Source: CAZELM01 sp964512995
Lineage (GTDB): Bacteria > CSSED10-310
NCBI GenBank assembly: GCA_964512995.1
Contig: CAZELM010000004.1
Span: forward strand, 88,860-152,859
Direction: 5' to 3'
Length of the DNA: 64,000 bases
Program-made: the position numbers and the translations under genes
Shown here: piece by piece, positions 1-7,563 of the stretch
How positions within the stretch are numbered: position 1 is the first letter of the stretch
How the letters are laid out: each line of letters starts with the position of its first letter
Notes under the pieces: model-generated
The model's input: the letters and a program-made list of their open reading frames with translations, nothing else
Told to the model about the DNA's origin: nothing
Databases searched by the model: none

Positions 1-1281
1 CTCTATCTGGCTCGACAGATCTCCATCCCCATTTCCCACCTTGCACAAGCCATCCAGGAAGTCGCCAATGGCAATCTGGATTATCGGTTGAATATCATGG
101 CATTCGATGAAATTGGCACTCTCGTAAAATCATTTAACTGGATGACCGAACAGCTCCATACCAACCGTGTATTGATCGAACAATCTGCGTTCGAATTGCA
201 GAGTAAAAACAAGGAATTACTGGATCGGGGCAATCAACTGGAGACCATTTTAGGGAATATCACAGCGGGAGTCATTTCTATTGATACGCTGGGGCACGTT
301 CGGACAATCAATATCGCTGCGGCTCATCTTTTGGAAATCACCATGGAAGAATCGCTTGGAAAGCACTTTACCGAAGTCTTGAGCGGTTCGCATCTCCGTG
401 AGATAAAGGAGTTAATGGAACGCATCTATTGGGGAAGGAACCGTTCTTTTCAGCGAGAAATTCAGATTCGAACGCACCATGGGACGGCAACATTATCGGT
501 CAGCCTGGCTGCATTGTTGGATGCCGACCGCCAGTTTAACGGCGTCGTCGCTGTTTTCGATGACTTAACACAATTTCTTCGGATTCAGCGAATCGCTGCA
601 TGGCGGGAGATGGCCAGGCAACTGGCACATGAAATAAAAAACCCACTCACTCCCATTCAGTTGAATGTCCAGCGGATTCAGAAAAAGTACCGGCAGAGAT
701 CCGCAGATTTTGATCTTCTGTTTCATAACACGATGAATATGATCATCAATGAAGTCAATGGATTACTCATTCTTCTGGATGAATTCTCACAATTCGCTCG
801 GATGCCGGAAGCCAGTTTGTCGACCGGCAATATTCATGAATTGTTACAGCAAACCATTTCGCTCTATTCCGGAAGTGTGGAAGGTATTACGATTGATGTG
901 GCTCTGGATCATGAACTTCCGCCCCTGATGCTGGATGGGGATCAGATCAAGCGGGTTTTTGGCAATCTGATCGATAATGCTATCGAAGCGATGAATGGCA
1001 ATGGAGTCATTACGATTGAAAGTCATTATGATACCAATCTTCAAATCGTCAGAATTGACATCGCGGATAACGGGCACGGTATCCCGTCGAATGACCGTGA
1101 TAAAGTGTTCCTCCCCTATTACTCCACAAAAGGACGGGGTTCGGGTCTGGGATTAGCGATATGCCAGCGGATCATTACAGATCACAATGGTAACATCCGG
1201 GCACAGGACAATGAACCGAGAGGGGCTCGGTTTATTATTGAAATTCCTGTGATAACGCAAAAACATCGTTTGGAGAAGTGA
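1..1281 (+). CDS. NtrY-like sensor histidine kinase, 5' truncated by window edge
   Basis: The reading frame is open from base 1, so the gene begins outside the window; 426 residues are visible. In order they show the end of a HAMP domain (SIPISHLAQAIQEVANGNL, then FDEIGTLVKSFN), a short coiled linker, a PAS domain (about bases 230-580), a HisKA dimerisation helix with the phospho-acceptor His in AHEIKNPLTPIQLN (codon 628-630), and a HATPase domain with N box (NLIDNAIEAM), G1 (DNGHGIP) and G2 (GSGLGLAI). The WREMARQLAHEIKNPLTPIQ stretch is typical of NtrY rather than of PilS or NtrB. The missing N terminus should hold the membrane segments. The gene stops 6 bases before the response regulator, its expected phosphotransfer partner. 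The stimulus cannot be told from the sequence. Confidence 0.93.
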   Translation, partial: LYLARQISIPISHLAQAIQEVANGNLDYRLNIMAFDEIGTLVKSFNWMTEQLHTNRVLIEQSAFELQSKNKELLDRGNQLETILGNITAGVISIDTLGHVRTINIAAAHLLEITMEESLGKHFTEVLSGSHLREIKELMERIYWGRNRSFQREIQIRTHHGTATLSVSLAALLDADRQFNGVVAVFDDLTQFLRIQRIAAWREMARQLAHEIKNPLTPIQLNVQRIQKKYRQRSADFDLLFHNTMNMIINEVNGLLILLDEFSQFARMPEASLSTGNIHELLQQTISLYSGSVEGITIDVALDHELPPLMLDGDQIKRVFGNLIDNAIEAMNGNGVITIESHYDTNLQIVRIDIADNGHGIPSNDRDKVFLPYYSTKGRGSGLGLAICQRIITDHNGNIRAQDNEPRGARFIIEIPVITQKHRLEK

Positions 1282-1287
1282 TCGCCA

Positions 1288-2652
1288 TTGCAGGAAGTAA
1301 TTTTAATCGTCGATGATGAAAAAAGCATAGTAAATGCTATCAGCGGAATCCTTGAAGATGAAGGATATCAGACCCGGGCAGCCAGTTCTGGCGAAGAGGC
1401 TCTGGATTATCTCTCCCGGGAAATCCCGGATCTGGTTTTGCTGGACATCTGGATGAAAGGGCTCGATGGGCTCGAGACACTGACCAGAATGAAAGAACTG
1501 GCTCCGGAACTCGGAGTTATCATGATCTCCGGTCATGGAACTATTGAAACCGCCGTTCGGGCGACGAAACTTGGAGCGCTCAATTTCATCGAAAAACCGA
1601 TCTCCCTCGAAAAGCTGATCCATGAAGTTCGACAAGCGCTTCGACAGCAGGCATTGGAGCGCGAAAACAAGGAATTACGGAAACAGATTGCCAGGCAGCA
1701 GAATATGATCGGGAGCAGCGGCTTGATTTCATTGATCCGCAAACTGATTGCAACAGCAGGACCGACCAATGGCAGAGTTCTGATCATTGGCGAAAGCGGC
1801 ACCGGCAAAGAATTGGTCGCGAGAGAAATCCATCATGCATCCCTGAGAGCTCATGGTCCCTTTGTTGAAGTAAATTGCGCCGCCATTCCCGAAGATCTGA
1901 TCGAATCGGAGTTATTCGGTCATGAAAAAGGAGCCTTTACCAATGCGCTCTATCGGAAAAAAGGTAAATTCGAACTCGCACACGGCGGCACCCTGTTTTT
2001 AGATGAAATTGGTGACATGAGTCTGAAAACGCAGGCAAAGGTACTACGGGTTCTGGAAGAAGGAAAAATCGAGCGGGTGGGTGGAAATCGATCGATAAAC
2101 ATCGATGTTCGAGTGATCGCAGCCAGCAACAAGAATCTGATCGAAGAAATAGAAAACAACCGGTTTCGGGAAGATCTCTATTACCGTTTAAACGTGATTC
2201 CGATCACGGTTCCTCCTCTGAGAGCCCGAGCCAATGATATTCCGGAATTAATCCAATACTATCTCGATTTTTACTCCCGCGAGTATGGAAAAATGCTGAA
2301 AGCGGTGTCACCATCTGCAATGAAGATACTCACGGACTACACTTGGCCTGGCAATATCCGGGAATTGCGCAATGAAGTGGAGCGTCTGGTCATCATGACA
2401 ATGGATGACACAATCTACGAAAAAGATCTCCGGGATTCCGTTCGAAAACCTCTGCAACATGAATCCAGCACCGAACCCAGATCGGATATGAAAACCGCTC
2501 GAGACTGTTTTGAGCGGAATCTCATTCTGCAGCGTCTGGAGAGTTACCGTTGGAATATTACTCAGACTGCCGAGAGCCTGGGAATGGAACGAACGAATCT
2601 ATACCGTAAGATGAAGCAATTGGGAATACCCATTGCTTCTGAAATCTCTTGA
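1288..2652 (+). CDS. NtrX-like sigma54-dependent response regulator
   Basis: A 454-residue transcription activator with an N-terminal receiver domain (acidic pocket DD at 9-10, phospho-acceptor D53, conserved K near 103), a central AAA+ sigma54-interaction domain (Walker A GESGTGKE, Walker B GGTLFLDEIGD, R-finger region RFREDLYYRLN) and a C-terminal Fis-type helix-turn-helix (NITQTAESLGMERTNLYRKM). Translation starts at TTG behind a GGAG-like site at the end of the kinase gene, so the pair is one operon. The sigma54-contact loop reads GAFTNA instead of the usual GAFTGA, with Asn in place of Gly. The NtrX assignment rests on the kinase partner and overall similarity; given the pilin genes just downstream, a PilR-like role is possible. 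Confidence 0.92.
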   Translation: MQEVILIVDDEKSIVNAISGILEDEGYQTRAASSGEEALDYLSREIPDLVLLDIWMKGLDGLETLTRMKELAPELGVIMISGHGTIETAVRATKLGALNFIEKPISLEKLIHEVRQALRQQALERENKELRKQIARQQNMIGSSGLISLIRKLIATAGPTNGRVLIIGESGTGKELVAREIHHASLRAHGPFVEVNCAAIPEDLIESELFGHEKGAFTNALYRKKGKFELAHGGTLFLDEIGDMSLKTQAKVLRVLEEGKIERVGGNRSINIDVRVIAASNKNLIEEIENNRFREDLYYRLNVIPITVPPLRARANDIPELIQYYLDFYSREYGKMLKAVSPSAMKILTDYTWPGNIRELRNEVERLVIMTMDDTIYEKDLRDSVRKPLQHESSTEPRSDMKTARDCFERNLILQRLESYRWNITQTAESLGMERTNLYRKMKQLGIPIASEIS

Positions 2653-2699
2653 TAACCTCTACATATCACTCAAAAAAAGGCGAATTGGCAATCCATGGC

Positions 2700-2728
2700 T
2701 TGACATAATGATCCGTTCTCTCTATAAG
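2700..2728 (+). promoter_or_regulatory. sigma70-type promoter for small membrane protein gene
   Basis: TTGACA (2700-2705), a 17-base spacer, then TATAAG (2723-2728). The expected transcription start near 2735 precedes the ribosome binding site GGAAGGAGAA and the GTG start at 2764. Both boxes and the spacing fit the consensus well; no experimental support. Confidence 0.6.
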
Positions 2729-2763
2729 GGCTGAGGTTGAATGATGGAAGGAGAACGATCTGA

Positions 2764-2958
2764 GTGTTTAAATTCAAATATTGGTATCAAAGAACACAGC
2801 TTTTTTTATATACATTATTCGTATTAAGTCTGTTTTTCATTGTCATGCTCTGGATGACGCCTTCAGGTCAGGTCACCCAACGCGATCGGGTAGTACCTGG
2901 AGCGGAAAATAAACAACCTGAAATGCTTCGACAAACAGGTAAGGCATTGAACCCTTAA
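2764..2958 (+). CDS. small single-pass membrane protein, unknown function
   Basis: A 64-residue protein starting at GTG, 7-8 bases after a strong GGAAGGAGAA ribosome binding site and under a good sigma70-type promoter, which is why I accept it despite its size. It has a short basic, aromatic N terminus (FKFKYWYQR), one hydrophobic helix at about residues 12-31, and a polar tail of about 30 residues, predicted to be outside the cytoplasm. It resembles FtsL/DivIC-type proteins only in general layout; there is no real basis for a function. It lies between the NtrYX-like pair and the prepilin genes. Confidence 0.6.
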   Translation: MFKFKYWYQRTQLFLYTLFVLSLFFIVMLWMTPSGQVTQRDRVVPGAENKQPEMLRQTGKALNP

Positions 2959-3060
2959 ATTGTTACTTTTTCACTCATGCCCCCCTGATCAGCATCGTCC
3001 GTTTTAACGGGATTTTCCAAATTTTAATGCAATCGAATATCAATCATTTTTCGACATTTA

Positions 3061-3076
3061 TGGTACATAATTTGCA
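3061..3076 (+). promoter_or_regulatory. sigma54-type (-24/-12) promoter upstream of the prepilin genes
   Basis: TGGTAC (3061-3066), 5 bases, then TTGCA (3072-3076), matching the TGGCAC-N5-TTGCA consensus with one mismatch in those 11 positions and exact GG-to-GC spacing. It lies 122 bases before the preferred prepilin start at 3198 and about 400 bases after the gene of a sigma54 activator. Pilin genes of Pseudomonas, Geobacter and Myxococcus are known sigma54/PilR targets, which makes the site plausible. Confidence 0.6.
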
Positions 3077-3114
3077 TAAATATATTGGTGATGTATTGGG
3101 ATATCGACTCAACT

Positions 3115-3144
3115 TTGACATTCTGAATCGCAATTTGATATATT
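3115..3144 (+). promoter_or_regulatory. alternative sigma70-type promoter of the prepilin genes
   Basis: TTGACA (3115-3120), an 18-base spacer, then TATATT (3139-3144). The predicted start of transcription near 3151 would lie just before a far-upstream GTG (3156) but well before the ribosome binding site at 3183, so it supports translation from 3198. It may act alongside the sigma54-type site or be a chance match in an AT-rich leader. Confidence 0.45.
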
Positions 3145-3197
3145 TTCGATGTTGAGTGGATCAATTAAAACCTGGTGTTTTTGGGGAGGATTCCAAT

Positions 3198-3935
3198 GTG
3201 TTAAAGTCACGGGAATTGGGATTTTCGCTCATTGAGATGTTGGCGGTTGTCAGCATTTTCTTTGTATTGGGAGTTGTTTCTCTGATAACATGGAATTCAT
3301 TCGCACCGGTTATGCTTCTGAATTCATCGGCTCGTGCGGTAGGCGATGCTTTGGAGCTCTGTATGCAACGAGCGCTTTCGGAGAATAACGACTATTTGGT
3401 GATATTGAATTACGAAGCCCGGCTGTATCAGACGACATCCGGACAAATGTATCATTTCCCATCCAATTCCTATGTTATGGTGGATGACGACGGGTGGCTG
3501 GCAACGGGTGAACGCTCCCGAAAATACAACCAGGATACGAAATGGGGAGGGAAAAAGCAGGAGTTTGCAGAGGATTATGTGCTGGGTGGAACGGATTATA
3601 CCACAAAAATCCGGAACAATAATATGATGGAGCCGAATGAACTTTTTAAAGGCCCCTTGCGTTTGAGTCATGGCATTTCATTCATAACTCCACCTGACAA
3701 CTCACCGAGTGTTCGCCGGATTGTTTTTTCATACCGCAATCCCACGATGTATTGGCAATCCAGTCTCGCTCCATCCAATCGCCCGATCGCATCTACGCAT
3801 CGCCAAACCGAACCGGCACGGATTTATCTGGCGGACCGCCATTATCGTCCAGCCAACTATGATCCTGACAATAAAGCACACTTGCGACTGATACGCGTTA
3901 CTGAACGGAAGGTCTTGGTTATCAGACCGGATTAG
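3198..3935 (+). CDS. type IV-type minor prepilin (FimT/GspH-like)
   Basis: A 245-residue pseudopilin. I place the start at GTG 3198, not at the longer frame from 3156, because GGGGAGGA lies 7 bases upstream and because it yields a short leader, MLKSRELG, followed by FSLIEMLAVVSIFFVL. The cleavage Gly, the methylated Phe at +1 and Glu at +5 are the class III signal peptide hallmarks read by PilD. The first helix is followed by a GspH-like globular region that carries a long, poorly conserved insertion. Such proteins are minor components that prime pilus or type II secretion filaments. It lies 113 bases before the PilW-like gene and probably shares its transcript. Confidence 0.87.
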   Translation: MLKSRELGFSLIEMLAVVSIFFVLGVVSLITWNSFAPVMLLNSSARAVGDALELCMQRALSENNDYLVILNYEARLYQTTSGQMYHFPSNSYVMVDDDGWLATGERSRKYNQDTKWGGKKQEFAEDYVLGGTDYTTKIRNNNMMEPNELFKGPLRLSHGISFITPPDNSPSVRRIVFSYRNPTMYWQSSLAPSNRPIASTHRQTEPARIYLADRHYRPANYDPDNKAHLRLIRVTERKVLVIRPD

Positions 3936-4048
3936 CCACGGAATGATATGACACTTGACCTTTTGAAAGATAATAGGTCCTTCGCATCGTCGGGAGTTGA
4001 TCTCGGATTAATCCAATGAGCGTGGGTCATTGAGAAAGGGGTATTCAG

Positions 4049-6970
4049 ATGAACTTTTCAAGGCGATTGAATCCAAGGTCACCGGACTGTAGGGGATTCT
4101 CTCTGATTGAAATGTTGATTTCAATGGTCATATTTACCATTGTAATGGGTATTATCTACAGTTATTTACTGACATCCAAGAATGAAATCTCACGATCAGA
4201 GACCGATTTAGATATTGCTAAAAATGCAGAAATGGCTTTGCGAACCCTTCGCGAAGATCTTTATCAGATCGGCTATGGCCGTGATGTGGATAATGATCAA
4301 CCGCGAATCCTCAGAGCGACACCCTATGATCTGGTATTTTGTGCCGACCTCGATCGGGACATTCAGGATACCAGCAAACGATACGGCTCTTACAGTAATG
4401 AACTCGGGATTCCGTCCAGTTCCACATCTGATTTCACAGCGATACGACCCTTGGTCGCATTTGCCCACTCCGCTCCATATTGGGGATGGGATCGGGCGGT
4501 GGAGTATGGATCACGACAACTGGGCGCTGAGATCGTCAGATACTCGCTTGATTACAACAACGATGGAATCATTGATTATCAGAACGACTCGGAAGATGCC
4601 ATTACCGGCCCCGACCCGGAATTGACCCACAATCAGAATAAAGCCGATTTCTACCTGAACAAAGAATGGTGGGGATGTATTTATGACTCCGAATCGAGAG
4701 GATATCGGAATGCATACGCCGGCGTTCATCCCGTCGCATACAATATCCGCGGCAATCTGTATAATCCCAATTATGCGTATTCAGACACGGAACGAGCTGA
4801 CTATATCTATCCCAACAATGAATGGCCCATGGTTCTTTTCACGTATTGGGGTCACTTTATCAATACGGAAACACCCAACGATGATCCGACGGATGAAGAA
4901 TGGGACGGAGAACCCTTGGATCTCTGGGGTGACTGGGGCGGCCAAATGCCACCCAACTCCCTTGACCCACATCCAGTCAATATCGGCAACAGTGTTCGCG
5001 GAGATGGCAAACTTGACTCAGTCGAATTGAAGTTCATGTTCACGCATATCAATGGCATTTTCAGTCGGGTGACCATGCTTCAGATTCCCAGCGGCGGAAT
5101 CGGTGAAATTCCGACTGATCCCAACACCCGTGACTGGAACGGGAATGGAATCCTTGGCGAAAATCGCCTGGATCAATTCATCCGCAGAATCGGTGTGACC
5201 GTCATTGCGGAGGCCGGTTCTCCGGATCCCCAAAATCCCAATTTAAAACGTTCAAACATGCAGAATGCCAATAATCCCCAAATCTATCCGTTCAGGGATT
5301 ACGAAGTTTCTATCGAGATCAATCCCCAGAACCTGGTTTATTCCGGCTCACCCCAACTCCGGTTCACTCCCTCCACATCAACCCCCGTTCCCTCCACACC
5401 AACCCCCGTCCCACCCACGGCAACAACCGTGCCAGGAGAACCCACATCGACTCCAGAAGACTCCCCCACACCAACTCCGACCGTTTCCGGTGGAGATGCG
5501 ACACCCACTCCGCCAAGCAGCGCATTTGATCCGGAAGACGATGAAATCATCCTGGGATCAACCGGGTCGATCGTGGCTGTCGGATTACCCAGAGATGGTT
5601 CCAGATCCGACGGTTCCCTGTGTGATGTTAATTTCTGGGAGTATCCATTGGCGAATTCCACCGATATCGTGATCGCCATGGAAGGTGCGAATCTGTGTGA
5701 CAACCCGATCATTTCAGATAAATGGAATGACCTTGTTTATGCCACGAACAATAATATCGGCCCCAATCTCCACTATATGCAGCACCTATCACGCCGGGGA
5801 ATCGACGGATTCGAGGCGAAAAGCTCCATTCGGGTCCCGTCAGTACCAATGCACCGGATCACGGCGATTGCAGTCGGTGATGTCGGACACATCTCCGGGC
5901 TGGGACTCCCTGAAACCCCGGAAATCATCGTTGCTTATCGAAGCACATTGGGGGGGAGATCGTATATCACTGTCGTGACCCTCGATCAGCTCTGCGGAAA
6001 TCTCATCGAAGCGACCTGCCCTCCTTTTGAATTGAGCAATATATGGGGAAGATCGTTCATTGATCTGGAGGTCGCGGATACCGATGGCGACGGTGTTGGC
6101 GAAATCCTGGCAATTACGGATTCAGGTCTCAGCACAACCCCGCAAGTCTATGTGTTCAACTACCGGGATGCGTACAATGACCGCTGTGAATGGGATGTGG
6201 TACTTGAAGCGTCCGGACTGTTCGGACTCGCGGAAAGACCCGCCAAGGTGGCAGCCGGATATATCCTGTCGAGCCCACCGAACCCGCCGGATGTCATTGT
6301 CGCATCCGAAATGGGCAATCTAAGGATCTTCCGCAACCGGTATCCATATACGGGATTTTTCTCTCCGTATAATCCGAGCCATTCCGGCTGGCAACCCACG
6401 ATTTTCACCTCACTGCGCGACCTCGAGGTCTATATCCCGACCGAACCGGGAAACCCGGTATCGTCCCGGATCGCCGTTTTCGGTCAGGGGATGCGGGATT
6501 GCCTCCTGATGAATTATGGGTTCATGATCGATCCAACCGAAAACAACATGACCCGGTTCGATCAATGTTCCGGTCCGATTTATCCGACACCCAATCCCGT
6601 CCAGACTCCCGGTGTACCGACCGCAACGCCAACACCTGCAACGTCCATCCAGATCCGACCGATCGATATGGAATATTTTACGATTGACCGCAGTGGGGAA
6701 ATGCCTGTTTTTGCTCTTGCGATAACAAAGAACACGGTCGATCGGGAACTTGTCCTCATCACAAATCCATGCCAGACGACGGAACTCCTCGAAGAATGCT
6801 GCATCATTCCACTTGACAGTACCATCTTGCGGAATCAGGTCAACTGCATTACCTCCACGAAGAACCGCCAGACCGAATTTCCGGACACGCATAAACGCCA
6901 GCAACAGAATGGCTCTCAAAAATCGCCGATAATGAAACAACCCATTCAGCAGGAAATCATCAAGAAATAG
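4049..6970 (+). CDS. very large PilW-like prepilin, candidate pilus-tip protein
   Basis: A 973-residue protein with a class III leader (positively charged MNFSRRLNPRSPDCRG, then FSLIEMLISMVIFTIVMGII; Glu at +5), like PilW/GspJ minor pilins. These are usually 200-350 residues long, so this one is very long. Residues about 45-440 form the first extracellular region, rich in aromatic residues and with Asp/Asn-rich loops. A Thr/Pro-rich linker follows at about bases 5368-5510, then a second globular region containing an Asp-rich, calcium-binding-like loop (DTDGDGVGE) of the FG-GAP/VCBS kind, and a second TP linker near 6580-6650. The start has an AAAGGGG-type site about 8 bases upstream. A filament-tip adhesin or sensor is a reasonable inference. 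Confidence 0.85.
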   Translation: MNFSRRLNPRSPDCRGFSLIEMLISMVIFTIVMGIIYSYLLTSKNEISRSETDLDIAKNAEMALRTLREDLYQIGYGRDVDNDQPRILRATPYDLVFCADLDRDIQDTSKRYGSYSNELGIPSSSTSDFTAIRPLVAFAHSAPYWGWDRAVEYGSRQLGAEIVRYSLDYNNDGIIDYQNDSEDAITGPDPELTHNQNKADFYLNKEWWGCIYDSESRGYRNAYAGVHPVAYNIRGNLYNPNYAYSDTERADYIYPNNEWPMVLFTYWGHFINTETPNDDPTDEEWDGEPLDLWGDWGGQMPPNSLDPHPVNIGNSVRGDGKLDSVELKFMFTHINGIFSRVTMLQIPSGGIGEIPTDPNTRDWNGNGILGENRLDQFIRRIGVTVIAEAGSPDPQNPNLKRSNMQNANNPQIYPFRDYEVSIEINPQNLVYSGSPQLRFTPSTSTPVPSTPTPVPPTATTVPGEPTSTPEDSPTPTPTVSGGDATPTPPSSAFDPEDDEIILGSTGSIVAVGLPRDGSRSDGSLCDVNFWEYPLANSTDIVIAMEGANLCDNPIISDKWNDLVYATNNNIGPNLHYMQHLSRRGIDGFEAKSSIRVPSVPMHRITAIAVGDVGHISGLGLPETPEIIVAYRSTLGGRSYITVVTLDQLCGNLIEATCPPFELSNIWGRSFIDLEVADTDGDGVGEILAITDSGLSTTPQVYVFNYRDAYNDRCEWDVVLEASGLFGLAERPAKVAAGYILSSPPNPPDVIVASEMGNLRIFRNRYPYTGFFSPYNPSHSGWQPTIFTSLRDLEVYIPTEPGNPVSSRIAVFGQGMRDCLLMNYGFMIDPTENNMTRFDQCSGPIYPTPNPVQTPGVPTATPTPATSIQIRPIDMEYFTIDRSGEMPVFALAITKNTVDRELVLITNPCQTTELLEECCIIPLDSTILRNQVNCITSTKNRQTEFPDTHKRQQQNGSQKSPIMKQPIQQEIIKK

Positions 6971-7021
6971 AATGTGCCCTGCTGGATGCGGGAGAACAAT
7001 TCATTGTTTTGAAAAATAGAT

Positions 7022-7057
7022 AAAAGCGGTTGTGAATGCATCACAACCGCTTTTTTT
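7022..7057. terminator. bidirectional rho-independent terminator
   Basis: A perfect 14-base stem (7022-7035 with 7041-7054) around the loop ATGCA, with a T run on the plus side (7051-7058) and A-rich sequence on the other side. It ends the prepilin operon and the convergent minus-strand operon; the stop codon of the minus gene (7057-7059) touches the T run. Confidence 0.92.
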
Positions 7058-7542
7058 TAGGATAGTTTATAGCCAATTTTTCTCAGAAATGATTTCCGGT
7101 TCTGGACATCGTCCGGTGTTTCGATCCCCAACGGCATATACCCATCCAATACGCCCATGACACCTCTCCGGTCTGCCTGCTCGACAACGACGATACCGAC
7201 GGGATTTGCAGTTGCACAGAATATCCGGCAGACCTCCGGGACCTGCTTGATTCCATTGAGGATGTTAATCGGGAAACCTCCGGTCATAAAAACGAAAAAT
7301 GTGTGTCCGGCACCGACGTTCAACGCGTTCTGTGCGGCCAAATCACATAAATCCGGATCATTTCCGGACACGCGAACCAATCGGGGGCCGCTGGCTTCAC
7401 AGAATGAAATTCCGAATTTCATGCACGGGCAGGATTGAATGATCGTTTCATGGAGATCTTCTATCGTCTTGATAAAATGCGACATCCCAAAGATGAAATT
7501 CATGTCTTCCGGTTTCTGGACTTCGATTATTTTCAGTTCCAC
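7057..7542 (-). CDS. adenosine-specific kinase family protein (DUF355)
   Basis: A 161-residue protein of the small family first characterised in archaea as adenosine-specific kinase. Nearly the whole length matches the family pattern as I recall it: KPEDMNFIFGMSHFIKTIED, KFGISFCEASGPRLVR, NALNVGAGHTFFVFM, PINILNGIKQVPEVCRIFCAT and RGVMGVLDGYMPLGIET. I choose the GTG at 7542 because AGGAGA lies 6 bases before it and because family members start with a MELKI-like peptide; the ATG at 7557 would put the ribosome binding site inside the gene. It is the last gene of a minus-strand run and is 21 bases after the lipoprotein gene, with which it has no evident functional link. The physiological role in bacteria is unclear. 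Confidence 0.87.
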   Translation of the reverse strand: MELKIIEVQKPEDMNFIFGMSHFIKTIEDLHETIIQSCPCMKFGISFCEASGPRLVRVSGNDPDLCDLAAQNALNVGAGHTFFVFMTGGFPINILNGIKQVPEVCRIFCATANPVGIVVVEQADRRGVMGVLDGYMPLGIETPDDVQNRKSFLRKIGYKLS

Positions 7543-7563
7543 AATGATTCTCCTCATCGCTGA

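Noticed and set aside
3156..3197. Upstream GTG start for the FimT/GspH-like gene
   Set aside because: No ribosome binding site, and the leader would be longer than usual; GTG 3198 has GGGGAGGA at good spacing.
5338..5712. 124-codon antisense frame with Val/Gly repeats inside the long prepilin gene
   Set aside because: It is the mirror of the Thr/Pro-rich linker, which leaves antisense frames open.
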